From positions 62,001-126,000 of the forward strand of contig JAHDEC010000005.1 of NCBI GenBank assembly GCA_020629035.1: 64,000 nt of DNA, read 5' to 3'. A program made the position numbers and the translations under genes. Below the pieces are notes generated by a model. It saw only the letters and a program-made list of their open reading frames with translations, ran no database searches and had not been told where the DNA came from. Each line of letters begins with the position of its first letter. Positions within the stretch are counted from its first letter, which is position 1. This stretch comes from Saprospiraceae bacterium. GTDB taxonomy: Bacteria; Bacteroidota; Bacteroidia; Chitinophagales; Saprospiraceae. This document shows, in pieces, positions 19,069 to 28,866 of this stretch.

Positions 19069-21072
19069 ATGGCTGGAATAGAATTAAAATCTAACGTTCC
19101 TGCGGGAGAACTAAAACAAAAATGGAGTGATTTTAAAGGGACTATGAACTTAGTCGCTCCCAATAATAAACGAAGAATAGAGGTCATCGTTGTAGGTACT
19201 GGTTTAGCAGGTGCTTCTGCAGCAGCAACTCTTGGAGAATTAGGTTATCAGGTAAAAGCATTTACCTTCCATGATAGTCCTAGAAGAGCACATAGTATCG
19301 CCGCGCAAGGTGGAATTAATGCCGCCAAAAACTATCAAAATGATGGTGATAGCACCTATCGTTTATTTTATGACACTATTAAAGGTGGAGATTATAGATC
19401 TAGGGAAGCAAACGTTTATCGGCTAGCAGAAGTTAGTGCTGATATTATCGACCAGTGTGTAGCTCAGGGAGTTCCATTTGCGAGAGAATACGGTGGCTTA
19501 TTAGCCAATAGATCGTTTGGTGGTGTCCAAGTATCTAGAACTTTTTATGCAAGAGGTCAAACTGGACAACAATTATTAATAGGTGCCTACCAAGCACTAT
19601 CAAGACAAATATCAACTGGACAAGTAAGCATGTACAACCGACATGAAATGCTTGACTTAGTAAAAATTGATGGCAAAGCTCGTGGTATCATTACTCGAAA
19701 TTTACTAACAGGTAAACTAGAAAAACATGCTGCTCACTGTGTGGTTTTAGCAACAGGTGGGTATGGAAATGTATTCTACCTTTCTACTAATGCCATGGGA
19801 TCTAATGTAAGTGCTGCATGGAGAAGTGTCAAAAGAGGAGCTTTAATGGCGAATCCTTGTTTTACTCAGATACACCCAACCTGCATACCAGTATCAGGAG
19901 ATTATCAGTCCAAATTGACTTTAATGTCAGAGTCATTAAGAAATGACGGAAGAGTTTGGGTGCCTATATCTCAAGAGGATGCGGCGGCTATTCGAGAAGG
20001 CAGAAAGAAAGGAAATGATATCGCCGAAGATGACAGAGACTATTACTTGGAAAGAAGATATCCCGCATTCGGAAACTTAGTACCAAGAGATGTTGCATCA
20101 AGAGCTGCCAAAGTAGCTTGTGATGGAGGTAATGGAGTGGCTCCTACGGGTCTTGCTGTATTCTTAGATTTTGCTAGCGCCATTGAACGATACGGAAAAG
20201 CAGCAGCTCATTCTAAAAACATGACCAATCCTTCTGCAGCAGAAATAACTGCTATGGGTAAGGAAGTTGTCGAAGGCAAGTATGGTAACTTATTCGAAAT
20301 GTATGAAAAGATTACGGGTGAAAATCCGTATGAAAATCCAATGAAAATATATCCAGCTGTCCATTATACAATGGGTGGATTATGGGTGGATTATAACCTT
20401 CAAACAAATGTGCCAGGATTATTTGCTTTAGGAGAAGCTAATTTCTCGGATCATGGTGCAAATCGATTAGGAGCAAGTGCCTTGATGCAGGGTTTAGCGG
20501 ATGGTTATTTCGTTATACCTTACACAATCGGCCAATTTTTATCTCACGAAATTAGAACACCAAATATTTCTACTGATGCACCAGAATTTGCCGAAGTAGA
20601 AAAGAATGTTCAAGATCGTTTAGACCAATTAATTGCTATTAAAGGAAATCAATCCGTGGAAAGTTTCCACCGTCGCTTAGGTAAAATAATGTGGGAATAT
20701 TGTGGTATGTCACGAAATGCAGATGGTCTGAAGAAAGGTCGTCAAATGATCCGTGAATTACGGGAAGAGTTTTATAAAGATGTCTTTATTCCTGGTGAAG
20801 TGGCTGAATTTAACCCAGAATTAGAAAAAGCAACTAAAGTGGCAGATTTCTTAGAATTGGGTGAAGTGATGATGTGTGATGCACTGGACAGAAATGAATC
20901 TTGTGGAGGACACTTTAGAGAAGAATATAAATCTGAAGAAGGCGAAGCTCAAAGAAACGACAAGGATTATACTTATGTTTCTGCTTGGGAATGGAATGAA
21001 ACAGAACCAATCCTTCACAAAGAAGAGCTTGAGTTTAAGAATGTAGAATTAAAAACTCGTTCTTACAAATAA
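19069..21072 (+). CDS. sdhA: Succinate dehydrogenase/fumarate reductase flavoprotein subunit
   Basis: Catalytic subunit of complex II, oxidising succinate to fumarate with covalently bound FAD. The 667-residue protein has the dinucleotide-binding [15 protein letters not shown], the flavinylation motif [15 protein letters not shown] (His is the FAD-linking residue), the substrate-binding HPTCIPVSG region and the [21 protein letters not shown] motif. Longer than the E. coli subunit, as usual in the type B group. Middle gene of the sdhCAB operon. Confidence 0.97.
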   Translation: MAGIELKSNVPAGELKQKWSDFKGTMNLVAPNNKRRIEVIVVGTGLAGASAAATLGELGYQVKAFTFHDSPRRAHSIAAQGGINAAKNYQNDGDSTYRLFYDTIKGGDYRSREANVYRLAEVSADIIDQCVAQGVPFAREYGGLLANRSFGGVQVSRTFYARGQTGQQLLIGAYQALSRQISTGQVSMYNRHEMLDLVKIDGKARGIITRNLLTGKLEKHAAHCVVLATGGYGNVFYLSTNAMGSNVSAAWRSVKRGALMANPCFTQIHPTCIPVSGDYQSKLTLMSESLRNDGRVWVPISQEDAAAIREGRKKGNDIAEDDRDYYLERRYPAFGNLVPRDVASRAAKVACDGGNGVAPTGLAVFLDFASAIERYGKAAAHSKNMTNPSAAEITAMGKEVVEGKYGNLFEMYEKITGENPYENPMKIYPAVHYTMGGLWVDYNLQTNVPGLFALGEANFSDHGANRLGASALMQGLADGYFVIPYTIGQFLSHEIRTPNISTDAPEFAEVEKNVQDRLDQLIAIKGNQSVESFHRRLGKIMWEYCGMSRNADGLKKGRQMIRELREEFYKDVFIPGEVAEFNPELEKATKVADFLELGEVMMCDALDRNESCGGHFREEYKSEEGEAQRNDKDYTYVSAWEWNETEPILHKEELEFKNVELKTRSYK

Positions 21073-21113
21073 AAACAATTGTTAACGATTAGTAGAAGCA
21101 TAAAGCTGAGCAT

Positions 21114-21860
21114 ATGAAACTAACATTAAAAATCTGGAGACAAAAGGGAGCTGACAAGAAAGGTCAACTTGAAAGTTATAACGTAGAAGCGTCTGAGCAT
21201 ATGTCATTTTTAGAAATGATGGATGTTTTAAATGAAGAACTTATTTCTAAAAAAGAAGAGCCAGTTGCTTTCGAACATGATTGTCGAGAAGGTATTTGTG
21301 GTACTTGTAATTTAGTGATTAATGGCCGTCCTCACGGTCCTCAGCAAGGCACTACCACTTGTCAGTTACATATGCGTCATTTTAAGGATGGAGATACCAT
21401 TACGGTAGAACCATGGAGAGCTAAGGCTTTTCCAGTTATTAAAGACTTAGTTGTCGATCGTTCTAGTTTTGATCGTATCATACAAGCAGGTGGTTATGTT
21501 TCTGTAAATACAGGTCAAGCGCCCGATGGTAATGCGATTCCAATCGAAAAAGATACTGCATTATCCGCTTTTGATGCTGCTGCATGCATTGGTTGTGGTG
21601 CTTGTGTGGCGGCCTGTCCAAATGGTTCTGCTATGTTATTTACTTCTGCCAAGGTGGCTCATTTAGGTAAGCTACCACAAGGTCAGGTGGAACATGCTGC
21701 AAGATCCAAGTCAATGGTAGATCAAATGGATACTGAAGGATTTGGAAACTGCTCTAATACAGGTGCATGTGAAGTAGAATGTCCGAAAGAAATCTCTATT
21801 AACAACATTGCTATGCTTAATAGATCTTATTTATCTTCCATTTTCGGGTCAAACAAGTAG
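21114..21860 (+). CDS. sdhB: Succinate dehydrogenase/fumarate reductase iron-sulfur subunit
   Basis: Electron-transfer subunit of complex II. The 248-residue protein shows the plant-type ferredoxin ligands in [10 protein letters not shown] plus the fourth Cys in TTCQLH for the [2Fe-2S] centre, then the cluster motifs [12 protein letters not shown] and [12 protein letters not shown] for the [4Fe-4S] and [3Fe-4S] centres. It follows sdhA by 41 bp and closes the operon. With fumC at the other end of the window, two consecutive TCA-cycle enzymes are encoded here. Confidence 0.97.
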   Translation: MKLTLKIWRQKGADKKGQLESYNVEASEHMSFLEMMDVLNEELISKKEEPVAFEHDCREGICGTCNLVINGRPHGPQQGTTTCQLHMRHFKDGDTITVEPWRAKAFPVIKDLVVDRSSFDRIIQAGGYVSVNTGQAPDGNAIPIEKDTALSAFDAAACIGCGACVAACPNGSAMLFTSAKVAHLGKLPQGQVEHAARSKSMVDQMDTEGFGNCSNTGACEVECPKEISINNIAMLNRSYLSSIFGSNK

Positions 21861-21989
21861 GTTTCTCTTAAACAAATTGTTGGTTTTCAGCATTTTGTGC
21901 TTGTTTTTTGTTTGCCAATGTTGTACAAATATTGATTTTTGTAGCATTTCAATAACTTCGGATTGACTATTTTTATAAAAAAATTGGTC

Positions 21990-22583
21990 ATGCGTTTAGC
22001 TTTACTATTGGTTATACTTCTTTTTCCAACACTTATTTATTGCCAACTGGAATCCAATATCATATTCATTTCATCAGAAGGAATGGATGTGCAGGTAAAT
22101 TCCGTTTCAGTCCTTGGTGATAATCAAGAAAGTATAGATATTTCTAGCTGTATTCCTACTGGTGCTTTAATACCTGATATGAATTGTGTGGTTGATTCTT
22201 ATCCTGAAATTGAAAACTTCACCATTGTCGCAGACAAAGCGGACAATTTTCTAAATGGGGTTTCTACCCTAGATATTGTACTAATTAATAGGCATATAGT
22301 CACTTCCGATAAGTTAGATTTTTCCAATTTAATTCCTGCTGATATAAATCAAGATAATAAAATCAATGTCTTAGATTTTATTGAATTGAGAAGATTAATA
22401 TTAGGTATAGATCCAAATATACCTGCGGGTTCTTGGAGATTCTTAAAAGAGGAAATTGCCGAGGAATCCGATTTATTTGAGACAGATAATTTTGCCTTGA
22501 CATTTAATCGATCAGAATTTCCAATCGACAATATTAGGGTGTTGGTTCTTAAAAGTGGAGATGTAAACAATAGTGCATTTTAA
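21990..22583 (+). CDS. Small secreted protein with dockerin-like module
   Basis: From the ATG at 21990 the product is 197 residues with a clear signal peptide (MRLALLLVILLFPTLIYC). An upstream in-frame TTG at 21963 would add nine residues, which is less likely. The middle carries a dockerin type I-like pair: a degenerate first repeat in GVSTLDIVLINRHI and a well-formed calcium-loop repeat in ADINQDNKINVLDFIELRR. The C-terminus ends at KSGDVNNSAF, a signature that in large Saprospiria surface proteins is usually followed by more domains. There is no T9SS tail, so this may be a trimmed relative of such proteins. It lies 2.2 kb from a gene encoding cohesin-like domains. Confidence 0.7.
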   Translation: MRLALLLVILLFPTLIYCQLESNIIFISSEGMDVQVNSVSVLGDNQESIDISSCIPTGALIPDMNCVVDSYPEIENFTIVADKADNFLNGVSTLDIVLINRHIVTSDKLDFSNLIPADINQDNKINVLDFIELRRLILGIDPNIPAGSWRFLKEEIAEESDLFETDNFALTFNRSEFPIDNIRVLVLKSGDVNNSAF

Positions 22584-22590
22584 TCCTAGA

Positions 22591-23988
22591 TTAAACTAGC
22601 TTTTCAAGAAACCACTTCTTTTCCGTAAGTATCGATTCTGCCTTTATACGCTCTATTAATTGCCTTTTCTTTGCATCATCGAAAGGTTTTAATCGAACCA
22701 ATTTTTTAAAATAAGAGATAACATTCTTGTAGTTCGTTTTGTGATATCCTAGGACTTTGCTCCTTATAATATACATTTCCATACTATCTAAGTGCGAGTC
22801 CAGAATGGTGCGCTCGTCCATATCAAAATAAATCTTGGCTTGAAGTGTTTTTGCTGCTAAGTTTATTAGATGGTCTTTAAAATCAGCATTAATGATATTT
22901 TCCAGTGCATTATCAAGGTCCCCAGTATGATAGTTTATCAATGCCTTATTAAAGTGAAAAGCACTTTTTCTTTCTCCACTAAATAAATAACTCTCAAACT
23001 TATCAGTCAATTCGCTAGCCTTATCAAACTCTCCAACCCTAATAGCCATCATGACCATATTTCGATAAGTAAATCTCGATAGCTTTCCTTGGATAAAAAG
23101 CACCTTTGACTCTATCGCTCGTTCATAAATATCAATGCCTTTTTTGCCAAACTCCATTTCACCCGAGTTAAGTCTACGGATACAATAATTGAGGGCAAAA
23201 TAGAATAAAGACCTACGCTCTTCTGGCTCGAATATTCCACTGAAGTCATTAAGTAGTTGGTTGTATTTTTCAAAATATTCGACTTGGTGGTGATGCTTGA
23301 GCATTAAATAACAGTGAAAATAAATCGAGATTCGCGGATCAGCTAAGGTGCTAGCTTTTTGTGCAATTACTTCCAGCATTTGGTCGATCCCGATATCCAA
23401 GTCTGTTTTATAAATATTCTTATGAGTAAGTCCATAACAAGCAAACCTTAATTTTTGCTGGTAATATGCCTGATCTGTAAGATCAAGCAGGTTTTGGAAA
23501 TTAAAGACCTTACTTCTTTTTTGTAGTGATTCGAATTGGTACTGGTCAAAACCCATTTGTATTTCTTCCTGTATGGTATGGTTAAATGGAGTCTCTTTTT
23601 GTCTTTTCAGCACACTACTGTAGCTTGCTTGAAAATGTTTTTCCAAGCCATTTTGCTGGTATATTGTTAAAAGCTTGAGGTTATTTTTGTTTTTATGTTG
23701 TTCTAAATCAAGTTCGCGAAACAATAAAAAGCGTTCTAAAGCTTTATAAAGTTGTGAAACGATTAACCTAAGTTTTTGATCATTATATTTAAGTGAAGGA
23801 AAGGTAAATTGAAAAGCTTCTTCCTTAATGATAGAAGCTTCCGATTCCGTTTTGCGTACAAGAAAGCTAAAGAGACGACTTGCTTCTTCAGACACTTTTA
23901 TGAGACTAGTATTCGACAATTCTTCAAATTGACGAATATCCTTTTTAGAAAGATGCTGAATTAAAAGAAAGACTTTTGTTTTATTCAT
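22591..23988 (-). CDS. Helical-repeat hypothetical protein
   Basis: A 465-residue cytoplasmic protein, almost entirely alpha-helical and rich in Lys, Leu, Phe and Tyr, with no signal peptide and no catalytic motif. The spacing of aromatic and Ala residues (for example in AFHFNKALINYHTGDLDNALEN) looks like degenerate TPR units in the C-terminal half; the N-terminal part is a helical cap beginning KVFLLIQHLSKKDIRQFEEL. I do not recognise a named family. It is convergent with the dockerin-like gene and divergent from the T9SS gene at 24145. Confidence 0.65.
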   Translation of the reverse strand: MNKTKVFLLIQHLSKKDIRQFEELSNTSLIKVSEEASRLFSFLVRKTESEASIIKEEAFQFTFPSLKYNDQKLRLIVSQLYKALERFLLFRELDLEQHKNKNNLKLLTIYQQNGLEKHFQASYSSVLKRQKETPFNHTIQEEIQMGFDQYQFESLQKRSKVFNFQNLLDLTDQAYYQQKLRFACYGLTHKNIYKTDLDIGIDQMLEVIAQKASTLADPRISIYFHCYLMLKHHHQVEYFEKYNQLLNDFSGIFEPEERRSLFYFALNYCIRRLNSGEMEFGKKGIDIYERAIESKVLFIQGKLSRFTYRNMVMMAIRVGEFDKASELTDKFESYLFSGERKSAFHFNKALINYHTGDLDNALENIINADFKDHLINLAAKTLQAKIYFDMDERTILDSHLDSMEMYIIRSKVLGYHKTNYKNVISYFKKLVRLKPFDDAKKRQLIERIKAESILTEKKWFLEKLV

Positions 23989-24144
23989 TACATTAAATTA
24001 TCGTAAGTCATTGTTAATCAAACGAATGATGTGGATGTTTTGTGTTTAAACTTAATACAAAAGTATAATATTGTCGTTTTTATTAGTGCTTTTTTGCTCC
24101 ATATTTGAGGTATGAACATATTTCGAGTCCTTAAATCATTTATT

Positions 24145-26760
24145 ATGAAACAATTTTTGCTGATTATCTTTTCACTTTGTTGCTTGTCCCAAATAAGCTC
24201 ACAAACTGAGTGTACCGATACCATATTCTTTCGTTTTGAGCAAGAAGTGATAGAAGATTTTTTGTTTGTACATTTTGTGGCCAACGAAGACATGAGTGAT
24301 GTTGCTGCATTACAAGGTGGTATAAATTTTACGGTTCAGAAATTACAATATTTTGGCGTCGAGTCAGATTTTTTACCTCCTCCTTTTTCTCCAGGTAATG
24401 TCAGTAATATGGGAGATTTACTAACTTTTCTTTGGTTTGATAACACAGGTGTTAGTCCCATTGAAATTAATGAAGGTGACACTCTTTTTAGTTTGCAATT
24501 TCTAGCTATTGCAGATGGATTTGTTGAATTTTCTATGGAAAATGATTTCATAGATAATGTCATTTCTACTAGTTCATCAAGCTTTTGTATTGATGCTATT
24601 TATCATAGTTTTACCGTTGTTGCACCTGAAAATGATTGTGTAAAACTTACTTTCGAAAATCAGTCTGACCAGACCAACATTTTAGTAGATATGATTGCGG
24701 AAGATTTTGATAACATTGTTTCTATTCAATTTTCCATACGCTACGATCCTACCGTTTTGGCATTCGACACTATGATTTCTGATAATTTAACAGAATTTGG
24801 AATAGCTAATTACTCAAATAATACCCCAGGAATTATTACGATATCCTACTCGCTTGGAAGTACCTTGCCATGGTCTTTAGTTGATGGAAGTTCTTTTGCT
24901 CAAATCGCATTTGAAGCTTTAGACAATGTCACGAGTGATATTTATATCGATAGTAACCCTTTAGTCATAGAGGTAATTGATGAGAATTTCGAAGAACGTT
25001 GTTTACAAACGAGTTCTTTAGGTGTGGTAGCGGAAGGTGCCTACATACACGGTCATGTGTTTTTTGATGAAAATGAAAATTGTATAGATGATAATGAAGT
25101 GACGCTGCCGTATCGTACCATACAATTTGACGACGGAAATAATATCTACTTAACAAATAGTAGATCAGATGGTACTTTCGGAAAATTAATTCCAGAAGGA
25201 TCTTATGCAGTAAGCATATTGTCTGATGATGAACTGTGGACGAGTGAGTGTAATAGTGCACAAACTCCAAATCTTGTAATTGGTGACTCCTATGAAGTAG
25301 AGATTGTCTCACAAGCAGCTGTTTATTGTCAGCAGTATTCAGTAGGAGTTTCTACTCCTTTCTTAAGACGTTGTTTTGACAACACATATTATGTGGATTT
25401 TTGCAACATTGGCACACTCTATGAAGACAATGTATATGTAGAAGTGGTGTTGGACGATGATTTAAGTTTTGTGAGTACTGGTCATGACAACTATGATATC
25501 AATGGCCAAAACATAACATTCTACCTAGACCCTCTATCAATTGGAGCTTGTGGTTCTTTAAGTTTTGTAGCATACTTAGATTGTGATAACACAGTTTTAG
25601 GACAAACACATTGTGTGGAAGCAACTATATTTCCTAATGAGCCCTGCATTGGTACACTTGATGGTAATTGGTCTTTAGCCAGTCTTGATATTGAATCCGA
25701 ATGTAGCTCAGATGAAGTAATATTTAGGATTAAAAATACTGGAAATGGAGATATGAATGAGGTGCAGGAATTTATCGTCATTGAAGACGATGTTATGAGA
25801 CCTGTAACTGATGATGAGGTGGAACTCGATGCCAATGGTGAGCGTGTTGTTAGCTTTCCAGCTAATGGATCGACTTATCGTTTAAGTATTCCGCAGGTGC
25901 CTTTTCATCCTGGATTTTCGCAGCCCACTTTAGCTTATGAAGGTTGTGGAGCAAATGAGCAAGGAGCTATAAGTTTAGGTTTTGTAACCATGTTTTCTGA
26001 AGATGATGAAAACCAATTTGTAGATATAGATTGTCAGGAAAGTATTGGTTCCTATGATCCAAATGATAAAAACGCTTCACCCAAAGGCTACCGAGACTTA
26101 CACCAAATTAAAGCAAATACAAACTTAGAATACACGATTAGATTCCAGAATACAGGAACAGATACAGCTTTTAATATTTTTATAATTGACACCATTTCGA
26201 ATAATCTAGATTTATCCAGTCTTAAGCCACTGGTTGCGAGTCATCCATTCGAATATACCATTAGCGAAGATCGAACCGTTTTGTTTGAATTTAATGACAT
26301 ACAATTACTAGATAGTACAAGCAATGAAGCAGCATCACATGGGTTTGTCCGATTCAATATAGCACAAGTTCCAGACCTAGAACCGGGTACATTCATTTTT
26401 AATGAAGCGGATATTTATTTCGATTTTAATGATCCCATTAGAACAAATCTTGTGGACCACATGATTGAAATAGATTTTATTGAAGTTATTACAGGCAACG
26501 CAGACCTCTTTATAGATGACTTTTCCGTAAAAACATTCCCGAACCCGTGTGATGCAAGCTTTGTTTTAGAAACCAGTCTTTTAGATGATAAGGCCTTAGC
26601 CTTGAAAATCAGAAACATTACTGGTCAAGAAGTACTGCAAACGAGACTTACTGACACTAGCCAATTAATTGATGTGAATCACTTAGCAAGAGGAATATAT
26701 ATCGGTCAAATTGTCGATGAAAACAAGGCCATTGCTAGCTTCAAAATAAATATCCAATAA
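24145..26760 (+). CDS. Large secreted protein: cohesin-like domains, DUF7619-like domain, T9SS type A sorting domain
   Basis: I place the start at the ATG at 24145 because the signal peptide begins there (MKQFLLIIFSLCCLSQISSQ); an upstream ATG at 24112 would add 11 charged residues in front. The 871-residue product has two N-terminal cohesin-like beta domains (about residues 22-165 and 175-310, the second with IQFSIRYDPTVLAFDT), an HGHVFFDENENCIDD segment typical of SdrD/Cna-B-like inserts, middle beta repeats, the conserved SIGSYDPNDKNASPKGY block of the DUF7619 type, and a C-terminal Por sorting domain (FPNPCDASFVLE ... GIYIGQI). It would be exported by T9SS and surface-anchored or released. 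Ligand unknown. Confidence 0.85.
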   Translation: MKQFLLIIFSLCCLSQISSQTECTDTIFFRFEQEVIEDFLFVHFVANEDMSDVAALQGGINFTVQKLQYFGVESDFLPPPFSPGNVSNMGDLLTFLWFDNTGVSPIEINEGDTLFSLQFLAIADGFVEFSMENDFIDNVISTSSSSFCIDAIYHSFTVVAPENDCVKLTFENQSDQTNILVDMIAEDFDNIVSIQFSIRYDPTVLAFDTMISDNLTEFGIANYSNNTPGIITISYSLGSTLPWSLVDGSSFAQIAFEALDNVTSDIYIDSNPLVIEVIDENFEERCLQTSSLGVVAEGAYIHGHVFFDENENCIDDNEVTLPYRTIQFDDGNNIYLTNSRSDGTFGKLIPEGSYAVSILSDDELWTSECNSAQTPNLVIGDSYEVEIVSQAAVYCQQYSVGVSTPFLRRCFDNTYYVDFCNIGTLYEDNVYVEVVLDDDLSFVSTGHDNYDINGQNITFYLDPLSIGACGSLSFVAYLDCDNTVLGQTHCVEATIFPNEPCIGTLDGNWSLASLDIESECSSDEVIFRIKNTGNGDMNEVQEFIVIEDDVMRPVTDDEVELDANGERVVSFPANGSTYRLSIPQVPFHPGFSQPTLAYEGCGANEQGAISLGFVTMFSEDDENQFVDIDCQESIGSYDPNDKNASPKGYRDLHQIKANTNLEYTIRFQNTGTDTAFNIFIIDTISNNLDLSSLKPLVASHPFEYTISEDRTVLFEFNDIQLLDSTSNEAASHGFVRFNIAQVPDLEPGTFIFNEADIYFDFNDPIRTNLVDHMIEIDFIEVITGNADLFIDDFSVKTFPNPCDASFVLETSLLDDKALALKIRNITGQEVLQTRLTDTSQLIDVNHLARGIYIGQIVDENKAIASFKINIQ

Positions 26761-26791
26761 GATTAACAGTTTAATTTCCATAAGTTTTCAT

Positions 26792-26822
26792 GGCTGCCGA
26801 CCCGTTCATCGGCAGCCTTTTT
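26792..26822 (+). terminator. Rho-independent terminator after the T9SS protein gene
   Basis: Perfect 9-bp stem GGCTGCCGA / TCGGCAGCC with an 8-nt loop, followed by TTTTTATA. GC-rich against an AT-rich background; 31 bp after the stop codon. Confidence 0.85.
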
Positions 26823-26914
26823 ATATTTCTAAAGCAGCGAAATACTAAAAGATGTGTCTTTCTAAATACACAAGGCTTATCTATTATCCTTATTAATTAT
26901 TATATCTTGAGACC

Positions 26915-27559
26915 ATGTTTCGTATGAAAGCTTTCTGGTTAGTTGTAATTTGTTTCTTTTGTTTTAAAGTTGAGGCCCAATTTAATTATGGTGTTAAAAC
27001 GGCGCTAACCCTTTCATTTGCAAAAACGGAAAATCTATTATTTGACGATCCTTTTGACTATTTACTCTACGAAGTGATGTTTGAAGAGGAAGACGTCTCT
27101 CCTACTTTTGGAATTTTTGCGACTCTCAAAGAAGATAATCTCTACATTCAATCAGAAGCGCTTTACCGTAATATTAGTTCTAATTTTAGTTACATCATCT
27201 GGGAAACCAATCCACCTAGAGCCAATGCTGAAACAAAAACAACGCATTTTATTGCTGTACCTGTTACTGGTGGTGTCCAAGTTGATAGATTTAAATTTGG
27301 TGTAGGACCCGTGTTTTCATTTATCCTTACAGAAAATGAAATTTTTCGAGAATTTAAGCATTTTGAGGAGCGAAGAGAGTGGTTGGAAGCTGGCTTTGCG
27401 TTTAATGTAGGTGTCCAATTGCTTAGATTAAGCTTAGATTTTCGCTATGAACTACATTTTAATCGAGTTGCTGATTATTTTGTTTTTAACCAACTACAAG
27501 CCGGATTTGGACAAAGTCCAGCGTATCTGAGCATCGGTTTAGGATATGCCTTTAGATAG
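26915..27559 (+). CDS. Outer-membrane beta-barrel-like protein
   Basis: A 214-residue exported protein. A signal peptide (MFRMKAFWLVVICFFCFKVEAQ, or from the Met at residue 4) precedes FNYGVKTALTLSF, the opening typical of small Bacteroidota beta-barrels ('porin family'/PorT-like). The remainder alternates hydrophobic and polar residues, and it ends with aromatic LGYAFR, consistent with a C-terminal barrel strand. It has its own intergenic region after the terminator at 26792. No specific substrate can be named. Convergent with, and overlapping by 8 bp, the transglutaminase-like gene. Confidence 0.7.
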   Translation: MFRMKAFWLVVICFFCFKVEAQFNYGVKTALTLSFAKTENLLFDDPFDYLLYEVMFEEEDVSPTFGIFATLKEDNLYIQSEALYRNISSNFSYIIWETNPPRANAETKTTHFIAVPVTGGVQVDRFKFGVGPVFSFILTENEIFREFKHFEERREWLEAGFAFNVGVQLLRLSLDFRYELHFNRVADYFVFNQLQAGFGQSPAYLSIGLGYAFR

Positions 27560-28139
27560 CTTGTTTACTGGCAAATTTGCGAATGCAAGCCTCTCTTAAA
27601 TCCCAAATTTCAGCTAAAGTGTAATTTATTTTTTCTTCCCTTAACCATGCATCAATAAAAGCTCGGTGGTTTTCTTTTTTCTTTGGTCCAATGTCGCTTA
27701 TGGATATCTCAGCTTGAGCCAATATTTCATCTTCACTCAATGCAAAAGACTTTCCGGGAAAGGTGAGATCATGTATTTCTCCTTCAATGAGTAAATAACA
27801 ATGTGACTCTGGTATATATGCTAATCCTGTATGATTTAGAATTTCACCGACACCAGGTGTATTGTCTTCCTTCATTTCATACATGCAATTGACTAAAACT
27901 ACATGGTTTATTGCATTTTCCTCGGCAACCTTCTTAATAAAAGCATGTTTGGTGCTGCAGGTTCCTTTTCCATAGTCTAATAATTGGTTCAAGGAGTATT
28001 CAGTCTTAAATCTACCGTACGGCAAGTTATGCACATGATTAATTAACTGCTTAAAGCGAAAAATTGCATGCTTGTGGCAGCTCTGACTAAAAGCTCCATC
28101 CTCAGCAGCGATTAACTGGTCAATGACCCGTTTACTCAT
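27552..28139 (-). CDS. Transglutaminase-like cysteine protein
   Basis: With the start at the ATG at 28139 (MSKRVIDQL) the product is 195 residues and soluble. It carries the arrangement of a transglutaminase-like fold: Cys in GKGTCSTKHAF, His in ILNHTGLAYI and Asp in GEIHDLTFPG, in the right order and spacing for a Cys-His-Asp triad. Enzymatic activity is inferred. The start overlaps the 3' end of the upstream beta-barrel gene by 8 bp, suggesting coupled translation. A longer reading with a start at 28169 exists but would run further into that gene and adds an unconvincing N-terminus. Confidence 0.6.
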   Translation of the reverse strand: MSKRVIDQLIAAEDGAFSQSCHKHAIFRFKQLINHVHNLPYGRFKTEYSLNQLLDYGKGTCSTKHAFIKKVAEENAINHVVLVNCMYEMKEDNTPGVGEILNHTGLAYIPESHCYLLIEGEIHDLTFPGKSFALSEDEILAQAEISISDIGPKKKENHRAFIDAWLREEKINYTLAEIWDLREACIRKFASKQAI

Positions 28140-28839
28140 AAATAACTTTTCGCAAAAACTTAACCGCAAAACTCACTTCGAAAGACACGTTTCTAATTTT
28201 ATTAGCACGTATGATTTGAGGCTGTCCTGTCCATGGGTTCGTAGTTGTTAAATCAAAGTATTGATCATATTGTGGAGAGAGGTCTGGTTGTAAAGAAAAC
28301 TCAATAAAAGGTTGTACAAATTCTCGTCTATCAAATAAAATCCCACCGCAGATATTTATTCCGTACATAAACTTTCTCACAAATTGATCTAGCGGATAAA
28401 AGTTAGCCGATGCTGTACCTAAAAACTCTTCCAAGTTTGTGAATAAGGTATATTCAGCTCGCACACCTACCCCATAAAAATAATTAGGGTATGATTTACT
28501 AAGTCCTTTTACAGGACTCTTTACACCTAAGATCAATGAAAGATTATTAAAACTATAACCTTGCGTAAAAGAATTTAAATTCAAGGTATTAATAAAACGA
28601 ATAGAGCTACCTCTAGTATGATAACCTAGCTGAGTATAAAAGCTTCCTTTATTTTCTGGACTATAAGACTCGATAAAAATATCAGCATGAATATTTAACA
28701 GAGGTCTTCTATTAGAATAGGCTTGCCACTTTTGTGTACCGATTGTTAGACCACCTTTAGGACCAAAATAAAAGCTTTGTGAAGCTAAATCTAAACTTGA
28801 AAAGGAAAATAAAATGAGAACAAAACAAAGCTTTTTCAT
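28132..28839 (-). CDS. Outer-membrane beta-barrel protein (PorT-like)
   Basis: A 235-residue exported protein: signal peptide MKKLCFVLILFSFSSLDLASQ, then SFYFGPKGGLTIG, the hallmark opening of small Bacteroidota outer-membrane barrels. It alternates strands and ends near FEVSFAVKFLRK. It lacks any enzymatic motif. The downstream transglutaminase-like gene overlaps its last codons. The upstream glucosaminidase gene ends at 28867 on the same strand, 27 bp away, so all three may be one operon. A structural or transport role in the outer membrane is inferred. Confidence 0.65.
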   Translation of the reverse strand: MKKLCFVLILFSFSSLDLASQSFYFGPKGGLTIGTQKWQAYSNRRPLLNIHADIFIESYSPENKGSFYTQLGYHTRGSSIRFINTLNLNSFTQGYSFNNLSLILGVKSPVKGLSKSYPNYFYGVGVRAEYTLFTNLEEFLGTASANFYPLDQFVRKFMYGINICGGILFDRREFVQPFIEFSLQPDLSPQYDQYFDLTTTNPWTGQPQIIRANKIRNVSFEVSFAVKFLRKVIYE

Positions 28840-28866
28840 ACTCTATGTTTTGTGTAAAAATACTAC

